NCBI GenBank assembly: GCA_035648415.1
Contig: DASRLO010000141.1
Span: 9,588 to 73,587, forward strand
DNA: 64,000 nucleotides
Direction of reading: 5' to 3'
Origin: DATARH01 sp035648415
GTDB lineage: Bacteria; Pseudomonadota; Alphaproteobacteria; ATCC43930; CGMCC-115725
Shown: positions 19,083 to 27,922 of the stretch, one piece after another
Numbering within the stretch: position 1 is the stretch's first letter
Layout: each line of letters begins with the position of its first letter
The notes under the pieces: model-generated
What the model was told of the DNA's origin: nothing
Databases searched by the model: none
What the model saw: the letters and a program-made list of their open reading frames with translations, nothing else
Position numbers and translations under genes: made by a program

Positions 19083-20450
19083 ATGGCATCAGTGACGCAG
19101 GTCACCGGACCGAGCGCTTCGGTTCGCGCGAACCTGCCGTTCGTTGTCGGCGTCTCTTCGCTCGGCACGCTGATCGAGTGGTACGGCTTCTATCTGTACG
19201 GCGTGCTTGCCCCGTTCTTCGGCAGCCAGTTCTTCCCCGCCGGCAACGAGAATTTGGCCTTTCTCGCCGGTCTCGGCGTTTTTTGGACCGGGTTTGCCGT
19301 GCGGCCCTTCGGCGCCGTCGTGTTCGGCCATCTGGGCGATTTCATCGGCCGCAAGTTCACCCTGGTGCTGACGCTGCTGCTGATGGGCGTCTCGACCTTC
19401 ATCACCGGTCTGTTGCCGGGCTACGATACGCTCGGAATCTTGGCGCCGCTGCTGCTCGTGCTGATGCGAATCATCCAGGGGCTGGCGATCGGCGGCGAAT
19501 ACGGCGGCGCCGCGACCTACGTCGCCGAGCACGCGCCCGACGGCAAACGCGGGTTTTACACCTCGTGGCTCCAGACCACGGCGACGCTGGGCATCGTGCT
19601 GGCGCTGCTGGTGATCCTCGCGTGCCGGGCCGGGTTCGGCGAGCGGGTTTTCGCCGATTGGGGTTGGCGCGTGCCGTTCCTGATCGCCGGGACGCTCGTT
19701 CCGCTGGCGATCTATTTCCGCCTCAAGCTCGATGAATCGCCGCTCTTCGCGCGCCTCGAGGAACAGGGCAAGGCGTCGCAAAACCCGGTGCGCGACAGCT
19801 TCTCGAGCGGCAAGAAGTGGCGCCTCATCCTCTTGGCGCTGTTCGGCGCCGCCGCGCCGGAGGGCGTTGTCTGGTACACGGGCCAGTTCTACGCGCTCTC
19901 CTATATGAATTCCGTGCTCAAGGTGCCCTACGCCACGGTCTGTAGCGTGATGGTGGTGGCCTTGACCCTCGGCGCGCCGTTCTTTGTCGTGTTCGGCGCG
20001 CTCAGCGACCGGATCGGCCGCCGCAACATGATGACGCTGGGCTTCCTGCTCTCCGCGGTGACGTTCTGGCCGGTCTTCACCTTGCTTGGGAGGTTCAAGG
20101 ACAACCCGGTCATGCTCGGGATCCTCGTTTTCTACATGATGATCCTGGTGGCGCTGGCGTACGGGCCGCTGGCGGCGTTTCTGGTCGAGCTGTTCCCGGC
20201 GCGGGTCCGCTACACCTCGACATCGCTGACCTATCATGTCGGCAACGGCGTCTTCGGGGGGCTGGTGCCGTTGGCCGGCACGTCGATCGCCGCCATGACC
20301 GGCGGCGCGCTCGGCGGCCTCTTTTACCCGATCGGCATCGCCGCGCTCGGGGTGATCGTCAGCATCGCGGGCCTGCCGGCGCGCAGCGACGGAGTGCGGA
20401 TCTGGAACGAGGTCGGCGGCGGGCCGCCAAGGGTTCCCGACCAACCTTAG
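19083..20450 (+). CDS. MFS transporter, metabolite:H+ symporter (MHS) family
   Basis: A 455-residue inner-membrane protein with 12 hydrophobic segments. The N-terminal GTLIEWYGFYLYG and the loop GHLGDFIGRK between helices 2 and 3 are MHS-family signatures, as in the shikimate, alpha-ketoglutarate and proline/betaine porters. RIIQGLAIGGEYGGAATYVAEHAP after helix 4 and GALSDRIGRR between helices 8 and 9 agree. The substrate is likely an organic acid or zwitterion. It follows the ABC operon by 95 bases and may be transcribed separately. Confidence 0.9.
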   Translation: MASVTQVTGPSASVRANLPFVVGVSSLGTLIEWYGFYLYGVLAPFFGSQFFPAGNENLAFLAGLGVFWTGFAVRPFGAVVFGHLGDFIGRKFTLVLTLLLMGVSTFITGLLPGYDTLGILAPLLLVLMRIIQGLAIGGEYGGAATYVAEHAPDGKRGFYTSWLQTTATLGIVLALLVILACRAGFGERVFADWGWRVPFLIAGTLVPLAIYFRLKLDESPLFARLEEQGKASQNPVRDSFSSGKKWRLILLALFGAAAPEGVVWYTGQFYALSYMNSVLKVPYATVCSVMVVALTLGAPFFVVFGALSDRIGRRNMMTLGFLLSAVTFWPVFTLLGRFKDNPVMLGILVFYMMILVALAYGPLAAFLVELFPARVRYTSTSLTYHVGNGVFGGLVPLAGTSIAAMTGGALGGLFYPIGIAALGVIVSIAGLPARSDGVRIWNEVGGGPPRVPDQP

Positions 20451-20532
20451 GCCATTGCACGCAAGCCACGGGCTGGCAGCGGGGGCCCGCCATTGGCTTC
20501 TCGCGCTAGGCATCCAATGTTATATTGGGCTG

Positions 20533-21129
20533 ATGTCCGCCCTGCCGCAAATCATCCCGCCACCGACGATGACGGTCGACGAGTTTCTCGACTGGTCCGG
20601 CGATGGCAGCGCCGCGAAGCACCAGCTCGTCGACGGCGAGATTCGAGCGATGGCGCCCGCCAGCATCCGGCATGGGCGTATCCAAGCAAATATCGCCCGC
20701 CTCATTGGCAATCATCTTGGCGACGGCCCGTGCCAGATCGTCGTCGAACCCGGAATCGTGCCTCGTGTCAGGTCCGACGCGAATTTGCGGGTTCCCGACC
20801 TGGGCGTCACCTGCGAATCCGATGAGCTGGCGCAGCAAACGCTGCTGAACCCGATCCTGCTGATCGAGATTCTATCGCCGAGCAATCAATCGGAGACCCG
20901 CGCCAACATCTGGTCCTACGCCTCGATCCCGACGCTGCGCGAAATTCTTTTGGTCCACTCGACGAGGCTCGCGGCGGAGGTTCTGCAACGCCAGAACGAC
21001 GACAGCTGGCCGGCGGACGCGCAAGTTCTTGGGCCGGGCGACACGATAAGCCTGGTCAGCATCGACTTCCGCTGCTCCCTCCCCGACTTCTACCGCGGCA
21101 CGCGCCTGACGGCGCCGCGCGCCTCCTGA
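20533..21129 (+). CDS. Uma2 family endonuclease-like protein (DUF820)
   Basis: A 198-residue PD-(D/E)XK-fold protein. TVDEFLDWS, HQLVDGEIRAMAP, RVPDLGVTCE and NPILLIEILSPSNQSETR follow the Uma2 order; the Asp in VPDLGV and the Glu in IEILSPS are the expected metal ligands, followed by S/T rather than the K of other nucleases. Function in most bacteria is unclear. ATG 20533 is chosen because family members begin shortly before TVDEF; the longer frame reads through non-protein-like sequence. Confidence 0.85.
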   Translation: MSALPQIIPPPTMTVDEFLDWSGDGSAAKHQLVDGEIRAMAPASIRHGRIQANIARLIGNHLGDGPCQIVVEPGIVPRVRSDANLRVPDLGVTCESDELAQQTLLNPILLIEILSPSNQSETRANIWSYASIPTLREILLVHSTRLAAEVLQRQNDDSWPADAQVLGPGDTISLVSIDFRCSLPDFYRGTRLTAPRAS

Positions 21130-21492
21130 TTACCGCTGCAACAGCCGCGCGCCGAGGTCGCGGCCGCCGAACACATGCAGGTGGAAATGCGGCACCGCCT
21201 GGTGCGCCGCCTTGCCGGAGTTCGCGAGGATGCGAAACCCGCCCTCGGCGACGCCCTCGGCCGCGGCGATCTTGGCGATGGCGCGCATAAAGGCCGCGAG
21301 CTCAGCGTCGCTCGCCGTTGCCGAAAAATCGTCGGCCGCGACGTATTCGCCCTTGGGGATCAGCACGACATGGTTCGGCGCCTGGGGCTCGATGTCGCGA
21401 AAGGCGAGGACGTGCTCGTCCTCGTAGACCTTGGCGCAGGGCAGTTCGCCGCGCAGGATGCGGGCGAAGACGTTGTTGCGGTCGTAGGCCAT
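21130..21492 (-). CDS. HIT family (histidine triad) nucleotide hydrolase
   Basis: A 120-residue HIT/HINT protein with the triad HFHLHVFGG at residues 102-110 and the N-terminal NVFARILRGELPCAKVYEDE. Members hydrolyse AMP-lysine-type phosphoramidates or dinucleoside polyphosphates. ATG 21492 has GGTGGA upstream. It shares a strand with ccrM but a dispersed repeat separates the two. Confidence 0.93.
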   Translation of the reverse strand: MAYDRNNVFARILRGELPCAKVYEDEHVLAFRDIEPQAPNHVVLIPKGEYVAADDFSATASDAELAAFMRAIAKIAAAEGVAEGGFRILANSGKAAHQAVPHFHLHVFGGRDLGARLLQR

Positions 21493-21501
21493 CAATCCAC
21501 C

Positions 21502-21587
21502 GTCATTGCGAGAGCGCGCCGGAGCAACCTCCCTCCGCCTTGCCCTCTGTGCGACGAGATTGCGTCGTCGCGCCGCTCCTCGCAATC
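21502..21587. repeat. Dispersed palindromic repeat, copy A
   Basis: Begins gtcattgcgaga and ends with the inverse, gctcctcgcaat, with gagattgcgtcgtcg inside. The same element occurs at 30657-30741. Dispersed intergenic repeats with these ends are common in alphaproteobacteria. It lies between ccrM and the HIT gene and could end ccrM transcripts. Confidence 0.65.
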
Positions 21588-21592
21588 GCGCG

Positions 21593-22690
21593 CTATTGGC
21601 GCTCGGCCAGGACCTGCTGGCGGAACGCGTCGATCGGCACCGGGCCGCCCGGCCGCTCGACCCACCAGAAGGCCCAGCCATTGCACGCCGGCGCCCCTTG
21701 CAGCTGGGCCGCGACCGCATGGATCGAGCCGCGATGGTCGGCGGAAATCAGGCTGCCATCGGCGCGCACCCGCGCGGTCCAGCGCCGCGACTGATCGAAC
21801 AACACCTCGCCCGGGCGCAGCAGCCCGCGCTCGACGAGGCTGCCGAACGGCACCCGCGGCGCATCGCGCTTTGATTGGGTGGCGAGGAGATCGCCGTCGG
21901 CCGGCACTACCGCCGCGATCCGGGCGCGCGCCAGCACGGCGTAGGCGGGATCGCGCTCGATGCCGATAAAACGCCGGCCGAGCCGCTTCGCCACGGCGCC
22001 GGTCGTGCCGCTGCCGCAAAACGGGTCGAGCACCAGATCGCCCGGCCGGCTCGACGCGAGCAGCACGCGGTGCAACAGCGCCTCGGGCTTTTGCGTCGGA
22101 TGCGCCTTGCGGCCGTCCTCGCCGCGCAGCCGCTCCGGCCCGCCGCAGATCGGGATCAGCCAGTCGCTGCGCATCTGCAGCTCGTCGTTCAACGCTTTCA
22201 TCGCGTCATAGTTGAAGGTGTAGCGCGCCTCGCGGCCGGGCGCGCACCACAGCAGCGTCTCGTGCGCGTTGGTGAAGCGCCGGCCGCGGAAATTCGGCAT
22301 CGGGTTCGACTTGCGCCAGATCACGTCGTTGAGGATCCAGAAGCCGAGATCCTGGAGCGCCGCGCCGATGCGGAAGATATTGTGGTAGGTGCCGATGACC
22401 CAGAGCGCGCCGCCCGGCCTCAGCAGGCGCTTCGCGGCGGCGAGCCAGGCCTGGGTAAAGCGGTCGTATTCGGCAAAGTCGGCGAATTTGTCCCACGCCT
22501 CCTCGACCCCGTCGACCCGGCTGTTGTCGGGGCGAAGCAGTTCGCCGCTGAGCTGCAGATTATAAGGCGGATCGGCGAAGACGAGATCGACAGAAGCCGC
22601 GGGAAGCGCCGCCATCGCTTCGAGGCAATCGCCGCCGAGAACGCCTTCGGGCAGAGCGGGATTACCGGCTTCCATCCCGGCAATCTGCAC
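21593..22690 (-). CDS. ccrM: CcrM-type adenine-N6 DNA methyltransferase (GANTC)
   Basis: A beta-class DNA methyltransferase with DPPYNLQL at residues 40-47 before the target-recognition region and FCGSGTTG as the AdoMet motif. RKSNPMPNFRGRRF and KAHPTQKPEALLHRV are near-identical to Caulobacter CcrM as I remember it. The C-terminal block ending GAPACNGWAFWWVERPG is the RAMA-like DNA-binding extension found in CcrM. It should methylate GANTC after replication and couple gene expression to the cell cycle. The frame opens with GTG at 22690; the ATG at 22675 is an equally good start. It follows rnhB by 33 bases, a conserved alphaproteobacterial pair. Confidence 0.93.
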   Translation of the reverse strand: MQIAGMEAGNPALPEGVLGGDCLEAMAALPAASVDLVFADPPYNLQLSGELLRPDNSRVDGVEEAWDKFADFAEYDRFTQAWLAAAKRLLRPGGALWVIGTYHNIFRIGAALQDLGFWILNDVIWRKSNPMPNFRGRRFTNAHETLLWCAPGREARYTFNYDAMKALNDELQMRSDWLIPICGGPERLRGEDGRKAHPTQKPEALLHRVLLASSRPGDLVLDPFCGSGTTGAVAKRLGRRFIGIERDPAYAVLARARIAAVVPADGDLLATQSKRDAPRVPFGSLVERGLLRPGEVLFDQSRRWTARVRADGSLISADHRGSIHAVAAQLQGAPACNGWAFWWVERPGGPVPIDAFRQQVLAERQ

Positions 22691-22723
22691 GCATGCGCGA
22701 AATCGGTCAACGATTCTCTCGGC

Positions 22724-23356
22724 TTACAGATCGAGTTCGAGGTTTGCCGTCGCCCCCGCCGCGGCCAGGCGCACCGGCGCGAACGAGTGGCGATGGTGCA
22801 CCGTGACGCCGAACGCCGCGATCGCCGCGAAATGGGCGCGGGTGCTGTACCCGACATTGCTGTCCCAGGAATAGCTCGGATGGCGCCGCGCCAGAGCTCG
22901 CATGATGCGGTCGCGGGTAACCTTGGCGACGACCGAGGCGGCGGCGATCGAAAAGCTCAGCCCGTCGCCGCCGACCACCGTCTTAGCGGGGCACCGCAAG
23001 GCGGGCGGCATGTTGCCGTCGACCAGCGCGATATCGGGCTGCACCCCGAGCGCGGCGACCGCGCGCGACATCGCCAACAGGCTCGCCCGCAGGATGTTGA
23101 TGCGGTCGATCTCGCGGACGCTGGCCGCGCCGACGCCGATCCGCGCGCAATCGAGGAGGGCGCGATAGCACGCCTCGCGCACATCGCGGCGCAGCTGCTT
23201 CGAATCGTCGAGGCTGTCTTGCAGTTCGGTGGTGAAACAGTCGCGATCGATGATCACCGCGGCGGCCACGACCGGTCCGGCGAGCGGACCGCGCCCGGCC
23301 TCGTCGACACCGCACACCACGCCGCGGCAGCCATCCTCGATGGCGAAATCCGGCAT
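22724..23356 (-). CDS. rnhB: Ribonuclease HII
   Basis: A 210-residue RNase HII that removes ribonucleotides and RNA from RNA-DNA hybrids. The catalytic VDEAGRGPLAGPV starts at residue 17 (D18, E19), followed by DSKQL, ALVDGNMPP and the metal-site segment SFSIAAASVVAKVTRDR. ATG 23356 has a G-rich ribosome site; an upstream in-frame start at 23419 adds a poor extension. It is the first gene of the rnhB-ccrM unit. Confidence 0.95.
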   Translation of the reverse strand: MPDFAIEDGCRGVVCGVDEAGRGPLAGPVVAAAVIIDRDCFTTELQDSLDDSKQLRRDVREACYRALLDCARIGVGAASVREIDRINILRASLLAMSRAVAALGVQPDIALVDGNMPPALRCPAKTVVGGDGLSFSIAAASVVAKVTRDRIMRALARRHPSYSWDSNVGYSTRAHFAAIAAFGVTVHHRHSFAPVRLAAAGATANLELDL

Positions 23357-23809
23357 GCCCACCCCCGCAAGGCTTTTGCCACGACACCCGCCGGGCGACA
23401 AGCAACTTTCCCGCTGCAAGCGGCGGCGAAAAAGGACGGGCGGCCATCCCCCGAAAGCCGCCCGTCCTGGCGCGAAGCAGAGGCGTCTACCTCGCTCAAC
23501 GCCGGGTCACCCTAGCCGCCTCGATGACGGTCGCAACCGCCAAACGCGGCTTCCACAGGGTCATCCCCAGGAAAGCGCGATTATCCCGATTCGATCCGCA
23601 GAGCTATCCACATTTCGGAAATGCGCGGGCTATTAACCACGACGCTTGACACCGGCGGCTTAACGAACATAGCATGAACAGGTGGGAGACGGCAGCACGG
23701 CATCGACGGGGTAGGCCCACCCATTCGAAGAGGCGCACTCCTGTTCATTCCGTGCACGGTTTGTTCCGATAATCTCGACTGCCGCCAGACACTTAGCCGG
23801 GAGACCTCC
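23357..23809. other. 453-base divergent intergenic region (rnhB-ccrM / EF-hand gene)
   Basis: No gene is supported here. The part from about 23520 to 23720 is lower in GC than its surroundings. It holds one GANTC site (GATTC at 23588), TTAACC at 23633 and TTAACG at 23660 that resemble CtrA half-sites, and ctatccaca at 23604, one base off a DnaA box. Such motifs regulate ccrM in Caulobacter, but each is short enough to occur by chance. Confidence 0.4.
23646..23674 (+). promoter_or_regulatory. Possible sigma-70 type promoter for the EF-hand gene
   Basis: TTGACA at 23646-23651, a 17-base spacer and ATAGCA at 23669-23674. The -35 is perfect, the -10 poor. It would give a leader of about 130 bases before ATG 23810. 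Confidence 0.35.
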
Positions 23810-24250
23810 ATGAAAGCGATGACCCGATACGCGATCGCCGCGACGGCCAGCCTCATTGCCGCCGCGTCCTATCTGCCGGCCGACGCCGCGCCGGCGGGCG
23901 CGGAAACCGCCGCCGCCGACACGATCACCTTCGACCAGTACCGCGACTGGCGGCTGCACTTCATTGAAGAGCGCCAGATCCAGATCGCCGCTGAACTGGC
24001 TCAGAAGGATGTGAGCGTGGAGCGGCGCGCCGGGCTCGACCGGCAGAAGACCTATTACGATTTCTTCGCCGCGATGCCGGCGGCCGAGCGCGACCGCCGT
24101 TTCCGCGAGCGCTTCGACGAGATCGACACCAACCACGACGGCATCATCGAGACCGCCGAGCGTGCCGCATGGCACGAGAAACAGCGCGCCTTCTACGATC
24201 GCTCGGGCTCCTATCGCCACCAGGCGGCGAACGATCCCGCCCGCCGTTAG
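23810..24250 (+). CDS. Exported EF-hand protein
   Basis: A 146-residue secreted or periplasmic protein with a signal peptide ending near ADAAPA. One canonical calcium loop, DTNHDGIIETAE, is at about residues 105-116; a helical segment before it (FDQYRDWRLHFIEERQIQ) could be a degenerate partner. Function is unknown beyond probable calcium binding. ATG 23810 follows GGGAGACCTCC. A stem-loop lies just after the stop. Confidence 0.75.
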   Translation: MKAMTRYAIAATASLIAAASYLPADAAPAGAETAAADTITFDQYRDWRLHFIEERQIQIAAELAQKDVSVERRAGLDRQKTYYDFFAAMPAAERDRRFRERFDEIDTNHDGIIETAERAAWHEKQRAFYDRSGSYRHQAANDPARR

Positions 24251-24257
24251 GATTCGC

Positions 24258-24284
24258 GCAGCGGGCGAGGAAGCCTCCCGCTGC
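24258..24284 (+). terminator. Stem-loop after the EF-hand gene
   Basis: Arms gcagcggg and cccgctgc with an inner agg/cct pair around an aag loop. No T-tract follows, so termination is only inferred from position. Confidence 0.35.
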
Positions 24285-24394
24285 CCGCCCGGGCCCGCCG
24301 CCCGGGCCCGCCGGCCGATCCCGCCGTTGACATTCGAGCCGCGCTCGCCTCGGATCGCGGGATCGCCCGAGCGGGACAATGCGGGAACCGGAGC

Positions 24395-25489
24395 ATGGAT
24401 AGCGGGCTTGCCGGCCTTGTCGCCGCCGAAACGGTGCTGAGCCACAGCGACGGCGCCGCGGGCATCATGTGGGTGCGCGGCCATACCCTCGCCGAACTCG
24501 TCGCCGGGTTCGGATACGAGGGTGCGGTCGGCCTGCTATGGGAGGACTTTGCCGGCGAGGAGCTGAACCGCGCGGTGATCCGCGCGCGGCTCGGTCGGGC
24601 TCGCGAAATGGCGTTTGCCGGGTTTGGCGACTGGCTCGAACGCGCCGGCTCGCGCAGCATCGTCGAAGGGGTGCGGCTGGCGCTCGCCGCGCTGCCGGAC
24701 GATGCCGAACCCGCCGCGATCCTCGCGACCCTGCCGGTGGCGATCGCCGCGCTGGTGCGGCGGCGCGACGGCGCGGCGGCGCTGGCCCCGGACCCCTCGC
24801 TTGCCACCGCGGCGGATCTGCTGCGCATGGTGCACGGGCGCGCGGTCGAGCCGGCGATGGCCGAGGCGCTCGACACCTATTGGACCGCGTTGATCGACAA
24901 CGGGCTCAACACTTCGGCCTTTACCGCGCGGGTCATCGCCTCGAGCCGCGCGTCGCTCGCCTGCGCCGCGCTCGGCGCCTATTGCGCGTTTACCGGCCCG
25001 CTGCATGGCGGCGCCCCCGGACCGACCCTCGACATGCTCGACGAGGCCGCCGCGAGCGGGGACGTCGCCGCCTGGGCCGAGAGCAGGCTCGCCGCGGGCG
25101 GCCGGCTGATGGGGTTTGGCCACCGCGTCTTCAAGAACGGCGATCCGCGCGCGCTCATCCTGCGCGATGCGCTGCGGCGCCTCGGCGACCGGCTTGGTCC
25201 CGCCGGCGGCCGTCTCGCCTTTGCCGCCGAGGTCGAGCGCGCGGTTGGAGCCGCCTCGGCGCGGCTGAAGCCCGGCCGGCCGCCGCTGCAGCCCAATGTC
25301 GAGATCAACGCGGCCTTGCTGCTCGATGCCGTCGGGCTGCCGCGCGACGCGTTCATGCCGGTCTTCGCGGTCGCGCGCTGCGCCGGCTGGCTCGCCCATG
25401 CGATGGAACAGCAGCGCGAGGGGCGGCTGGTGCGGCCGTCGTCGGCCTATATCGGGCCGCGCCCCAAAACCGTGCCGCCCGTCGTCTAA
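24395..25489 (+). CDS. Citrate synthase-like protein
   Basis: A 364-residue member of the citrate/methylcitrate synthase family. The N-terminal GLAGLVAAETVLSHSDGAAG is the short-type start. GPLHGGAP carries the first catalytic His, FGHRVFKNGDPRA the second, and FAVARCAGWLAHAMEQ is the C-terminal signature. In the stretch PNVEINAALLLDAVGLP the catalytic Asp of the usual NVD motif is Glu. It may therefore be a paralogue acting on another acyl-CoA rather than the cell's main citrate synthase. ATG 24395 has GGAG upstream. It converges on a lipoprotein gene. Confidence 0.82.
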   Translation: MDSGLAGLVAAETVLSHSDGAAGIMWVRGHTLAELVAGFGYEGAVGLLWEDFAGEELNRAVIRARLGRAREMAFAGFGDWLERAGSRSIVEGVRLALAALPDDAEPAAILATLPVAIAALVRRRDGAAALAPDPSLATAADLLRMVHGRAVEPAMAEALDTYWTALIDNGLNTSAFTARVIASSRASLACAALGAYCAFTGPLHGGAPGPTLDMLDEAAASGDVAAWAESRLAAGGRLMGFGHRVFKNGDPRALILRDALRRLGDRLGPAGGRLAFAAEVERAVGAASARLKPGRPPLQPNVEINAALLLDAVGLPRDAFMPVFAVARCAGWLAHAMEQQREGRLVRPSSAYIGPRPKTVPPVV

Positions 25490-25536
25490 ACAAATTAACG
25501 CCGAGCCATTGGACGTCTAGCCCGCTGGCGCATGGC

Positions 25537-25857
25537 TTATTCGAGGTTCCAGTGATAGCCGACCGTGGGCGCCGGGCGCGCGCCCGGCTGTGGCTTGATG
25601 ATGCCCAGGGTCGGGCCCTCGTACTTACTCGCCGACAGCGGCTCGTAGGCCGGTGTCTTGGCGACCGGGGCGGCCGGTTCCCCGGCGACGATTTGCGAGG
25701 TAATTTGCGGAACTGCATTGAGATCGACGCAGTTATTGGCTTGTGGCCGGGGTTTGGCGCGATGGGTCTTTGGCGGATGCGAGGGGCAAGCGGCGAGCCC
25801 GCCGGAAGCGGCGAGCGCGACGCTGACGAATACGGCGATTGCGATGCGGGGTTTCAT
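25537..25857 (-). CDS. Small putative lipoprotein, unknown function
   Basis: A 106-residue protein with a hydrophobic signal (IAIAVFVSVALAASGG) and a lipobox LAAC with Cys at residue 24. The mature part is proline-rich, ends YHWNLE and contains DLNAVPQITSQIV. I do not recognise a family. ATG is at 25857, followed upstream by AT-rich promoter-like sequence. Codon use resembles its neighbours, so it is probably real. Confidence 0.6.
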   Translation of the reverse strand: MKPRIAIAVFVSVALAASGGLAACPSHPPKTHRAKPRPQANNCVDLNAVPQITSQIVAGEPAAPVAKTPAYEPLSASKYEGPTLGIIKPQPGARPAPTVGYHWNLE

Positions 25858-26197
25858 CGCGTCCTCAACCGTTATTCCTTCTATGCGTTACTTTAGCACC
25901 CGAAAATGACAAGAATGAAAGCGATATCGCCGTACAGCCTCCCGTTCCGCCCGTTTCGCCATTGGCGATCGCATGCGCGCAACGCAGGACTGGCCGGCGT
26001 CGGCGCATCTGTCGCGCGGCGATCAAGACACATAAAGAACGGCAATAAATGATATACTGATCTTCTGTAAGTTGACGAATATGCGCCTGTCCCACCAACC
26101 ATCGCCCGCCGCCGATCGCCGGACTTGGGATGGGTACAGGCGCGTTACCTTTCACCTGCGGCGATTGTTCAGCGCCGCCGCGACACGCGAGGCTTCG
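25858..26197. other. 340-base divergent intergenic region
   Basis: Between the lipoprotein and the L,D-transpeptidase. It is relatively AT-rich around 26025-26080 and has TATACT at 26053-26058 that could be a -10 element for the plus-strand gene; no good -35 is seen. If translation of the transpeptidase starts at 26081 instead of 26198, the last 117 bases are coding. Confidence 0.4.
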
Positions 26198-27790
26198 GTG
26201 CGCTTACCTCCTGTAGCAACCGTTCTGCTGACCGCCGGCTTGCTGCTGGCGCCGCTCGGCGCGACGGCAATGGGGTCGGAAGAAAAGGCGCCCGACACCG
26301 GCGCCAATGCCTTATTGCCGGTGATCGCATCGCCGACCGCGACACCCGGCGACAGCGAAATCAAGGCGCGCCTCGCCGGCGTCGGCCCACTGAGCATCGC
26401 CGGCGAGCCGCTCCACGCGGCATTGCTGCGCCGCTTTTATGCCGAGCACGACAACCAGCCGGTCTGGGCGACGCACACCGTGCAAGCGACGGCGCTGTGG
26501 CACGCGATCTTGAAGGCAGGCGATCAGGGCCTCGACCCCGACAGTTTTCATGCGGCGGCCTTCGCCAAGACCGCGCTGTCGCCGGCCGATCGCGATCTCC
26601 TGCTGTCCGACGCGTTTCTTGGCTATGCCGAGGCGCTGGCCCGCGGCATGGTGCCGAGCGAGGCGCGGACCGACGACGAGGATTTGGCGCCCGAGCCGGT
26701 CGATGCCGTCGCCGCGCTCGACATGACGCTGACCAGCCCCAATCCGGAAGCGGCGATCGAGGCGCTCGCGCCCAGTTCACCCGACTACGCGGCGTTGCGC
26801 CGCGCCTACCAGGCGTATCAGGCGACGGCCAAGGCCGGCGGCTGGCCGCGCGTGCCCGAGGGCCAAACCCCGGCGCGGATCCGCGTGCTGCAGGAGCGCC
26901 TGGCGATCGAAGGCTTCCTGCCGGCCGGCTACGCCACCGGTAATTTCGACGAGCAGACCACCCAGGCGCTGAAGAAGTTCCAGGAGCGCCACGGGCTTGA
27001 TCCTAACGGCAAGCTCGGCACCGCGACGATGATCGAGCTCAACGTTCCGGCCGACCTGCGCGCGCGGCAGATCGCGGTCAATCTCGAGCGGCTGCGCTGG
27101 TTGCCGCGCAGGCTCCCGGCCGACCGGCTCTGGGTCAACACCGCGAACGCGCAATTGCAGTTGATCCGCAATGGCTTGCCGGTGTTCACCACCCGCGTCG
27201 TCGTCGGCGAGACCGACAAGCAGACACCGGAATTCCAGGCGCAAATCGTCAGCGTTCTCTACAATCCGCCCTGGTACATCCCCTATGGGATCGCCCAGAA
27301 GGAGATAAGGCCGCTGATCGAGTCAGATCCCGACTATCTCGCCAGGCATCATATGGCGATGCGGGAAAACGGCTCGATCCTGCAAGAGGCCGGGCCTTAC
27401 AGCGCGCTGGGCCGGCTCAAGTTCGAGATGCCCAACAAGTTCGACGTGTACCTGCATGACACGCCGCAGCGCAACCTGTTCGCCCGCGACAACCGGCGCC
27501 TGAGCCATGGCTGCGTCCGCGTCCAGAACCCGCGCGAACTCGCCTCGCTGCTGTTGGGCCTTTCCGAGGACGACATCACCAGGGGGATCAATGCCGGCAC
27601 CACCAACCGGCACAACCTGCCACAGCCGATCCCGGTTTTCATCGTCTATCAGACGGCGTTCGCCCACCCCGAGGGGGTCGAATTTCGTCAGGACGTCTAT
27701 CAGCGCGACAGCGACATCGCCCAGCGCCTAACGCATGGCGCGCAGCCGCCCCTGGCGCAGCAGAGCCCGATCAACCAACGCGGCGGCTGA
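26198..27790 (+). CDS. L,D-transpeptidase (YcbB/LdtD-like)
   Basis: A periplasmic or membrane-anchored enzyme that makes 3-3 crosslinks in peptidoglycan or attaches proteins to it. With the GTG start at 26198 (GCGAGG just upstream) the product begins with a clean signal (RLPPVATVLLTAGLLLAPLGATA). A peptidoglycan-binding-1 domain with GYATGNFDEQTTQALKKFQ follows, then the YkuD catalytic domain. The catalytic motif is SHGCVRVQNP, with the paired His in YLHDTPQRNLF. An in-frame ATG at 26081 would add 39 residues that look non-coding. It is followed by a MepK-like gene, as in E. coli ycbB-ycbK. Confidence 0.85.
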   Translation: MRLPPVATVLLTAGLLLAPLGATAMGSEEKAPDTGANALLPVIASPTATPGDSEIKARLAGVGPLSIAGEPLHAALLRRFYAEHDNQPVWATHTVQATALWHAILKAGDQGLDPDSFHAAAFAKTALSPADRDLLLSDAFLGYAEALARGMVPSEARTDDEDLAPEPVDAVAALDMTLTSPNPEAAIEALAPSSPDYAALRRAYQAYQATAKAGGWPRVPEGQTPARIRVLQERLAIEGFLPAGYATGNFDEQTTQALKKFQERHGLDPNGKLGTATMIELNVPADLRARQIAVNLERLRWLPRRLPADRLWVNTANAQLQLIRNGLPVFTTRVVVGETDKQTPEFQAQIVSVLYNPPWYIPYGIAQKEIRPLIESDPDYLARHHMAMRENGSILQEAGPYSALGRLKFEMPNKFDVYLHDTPQRNLFARDNRRLSHGCVRVQNPRELASLLLGLSEDDITRGINAGTTNRHNLPQPIPVFIVYQTAFAHPEGVEFRQDVYQRDSDIAQRLTHGAQPPLAQQSPINQRGG

Positions 27791-27922
27791 ACGGCTGCCT
27801 TTTCGGCTCAACCTCCAGGTAAAAAACGGTGCCCTGAGGTGCGTTTTCTGCATCTCGGGGGTTGATCTCTCTCGTTTTCTGGTGCTAAGGCCTTCCCCAG
27901 CTTGTCGGGGGAGTTTAGTGCA

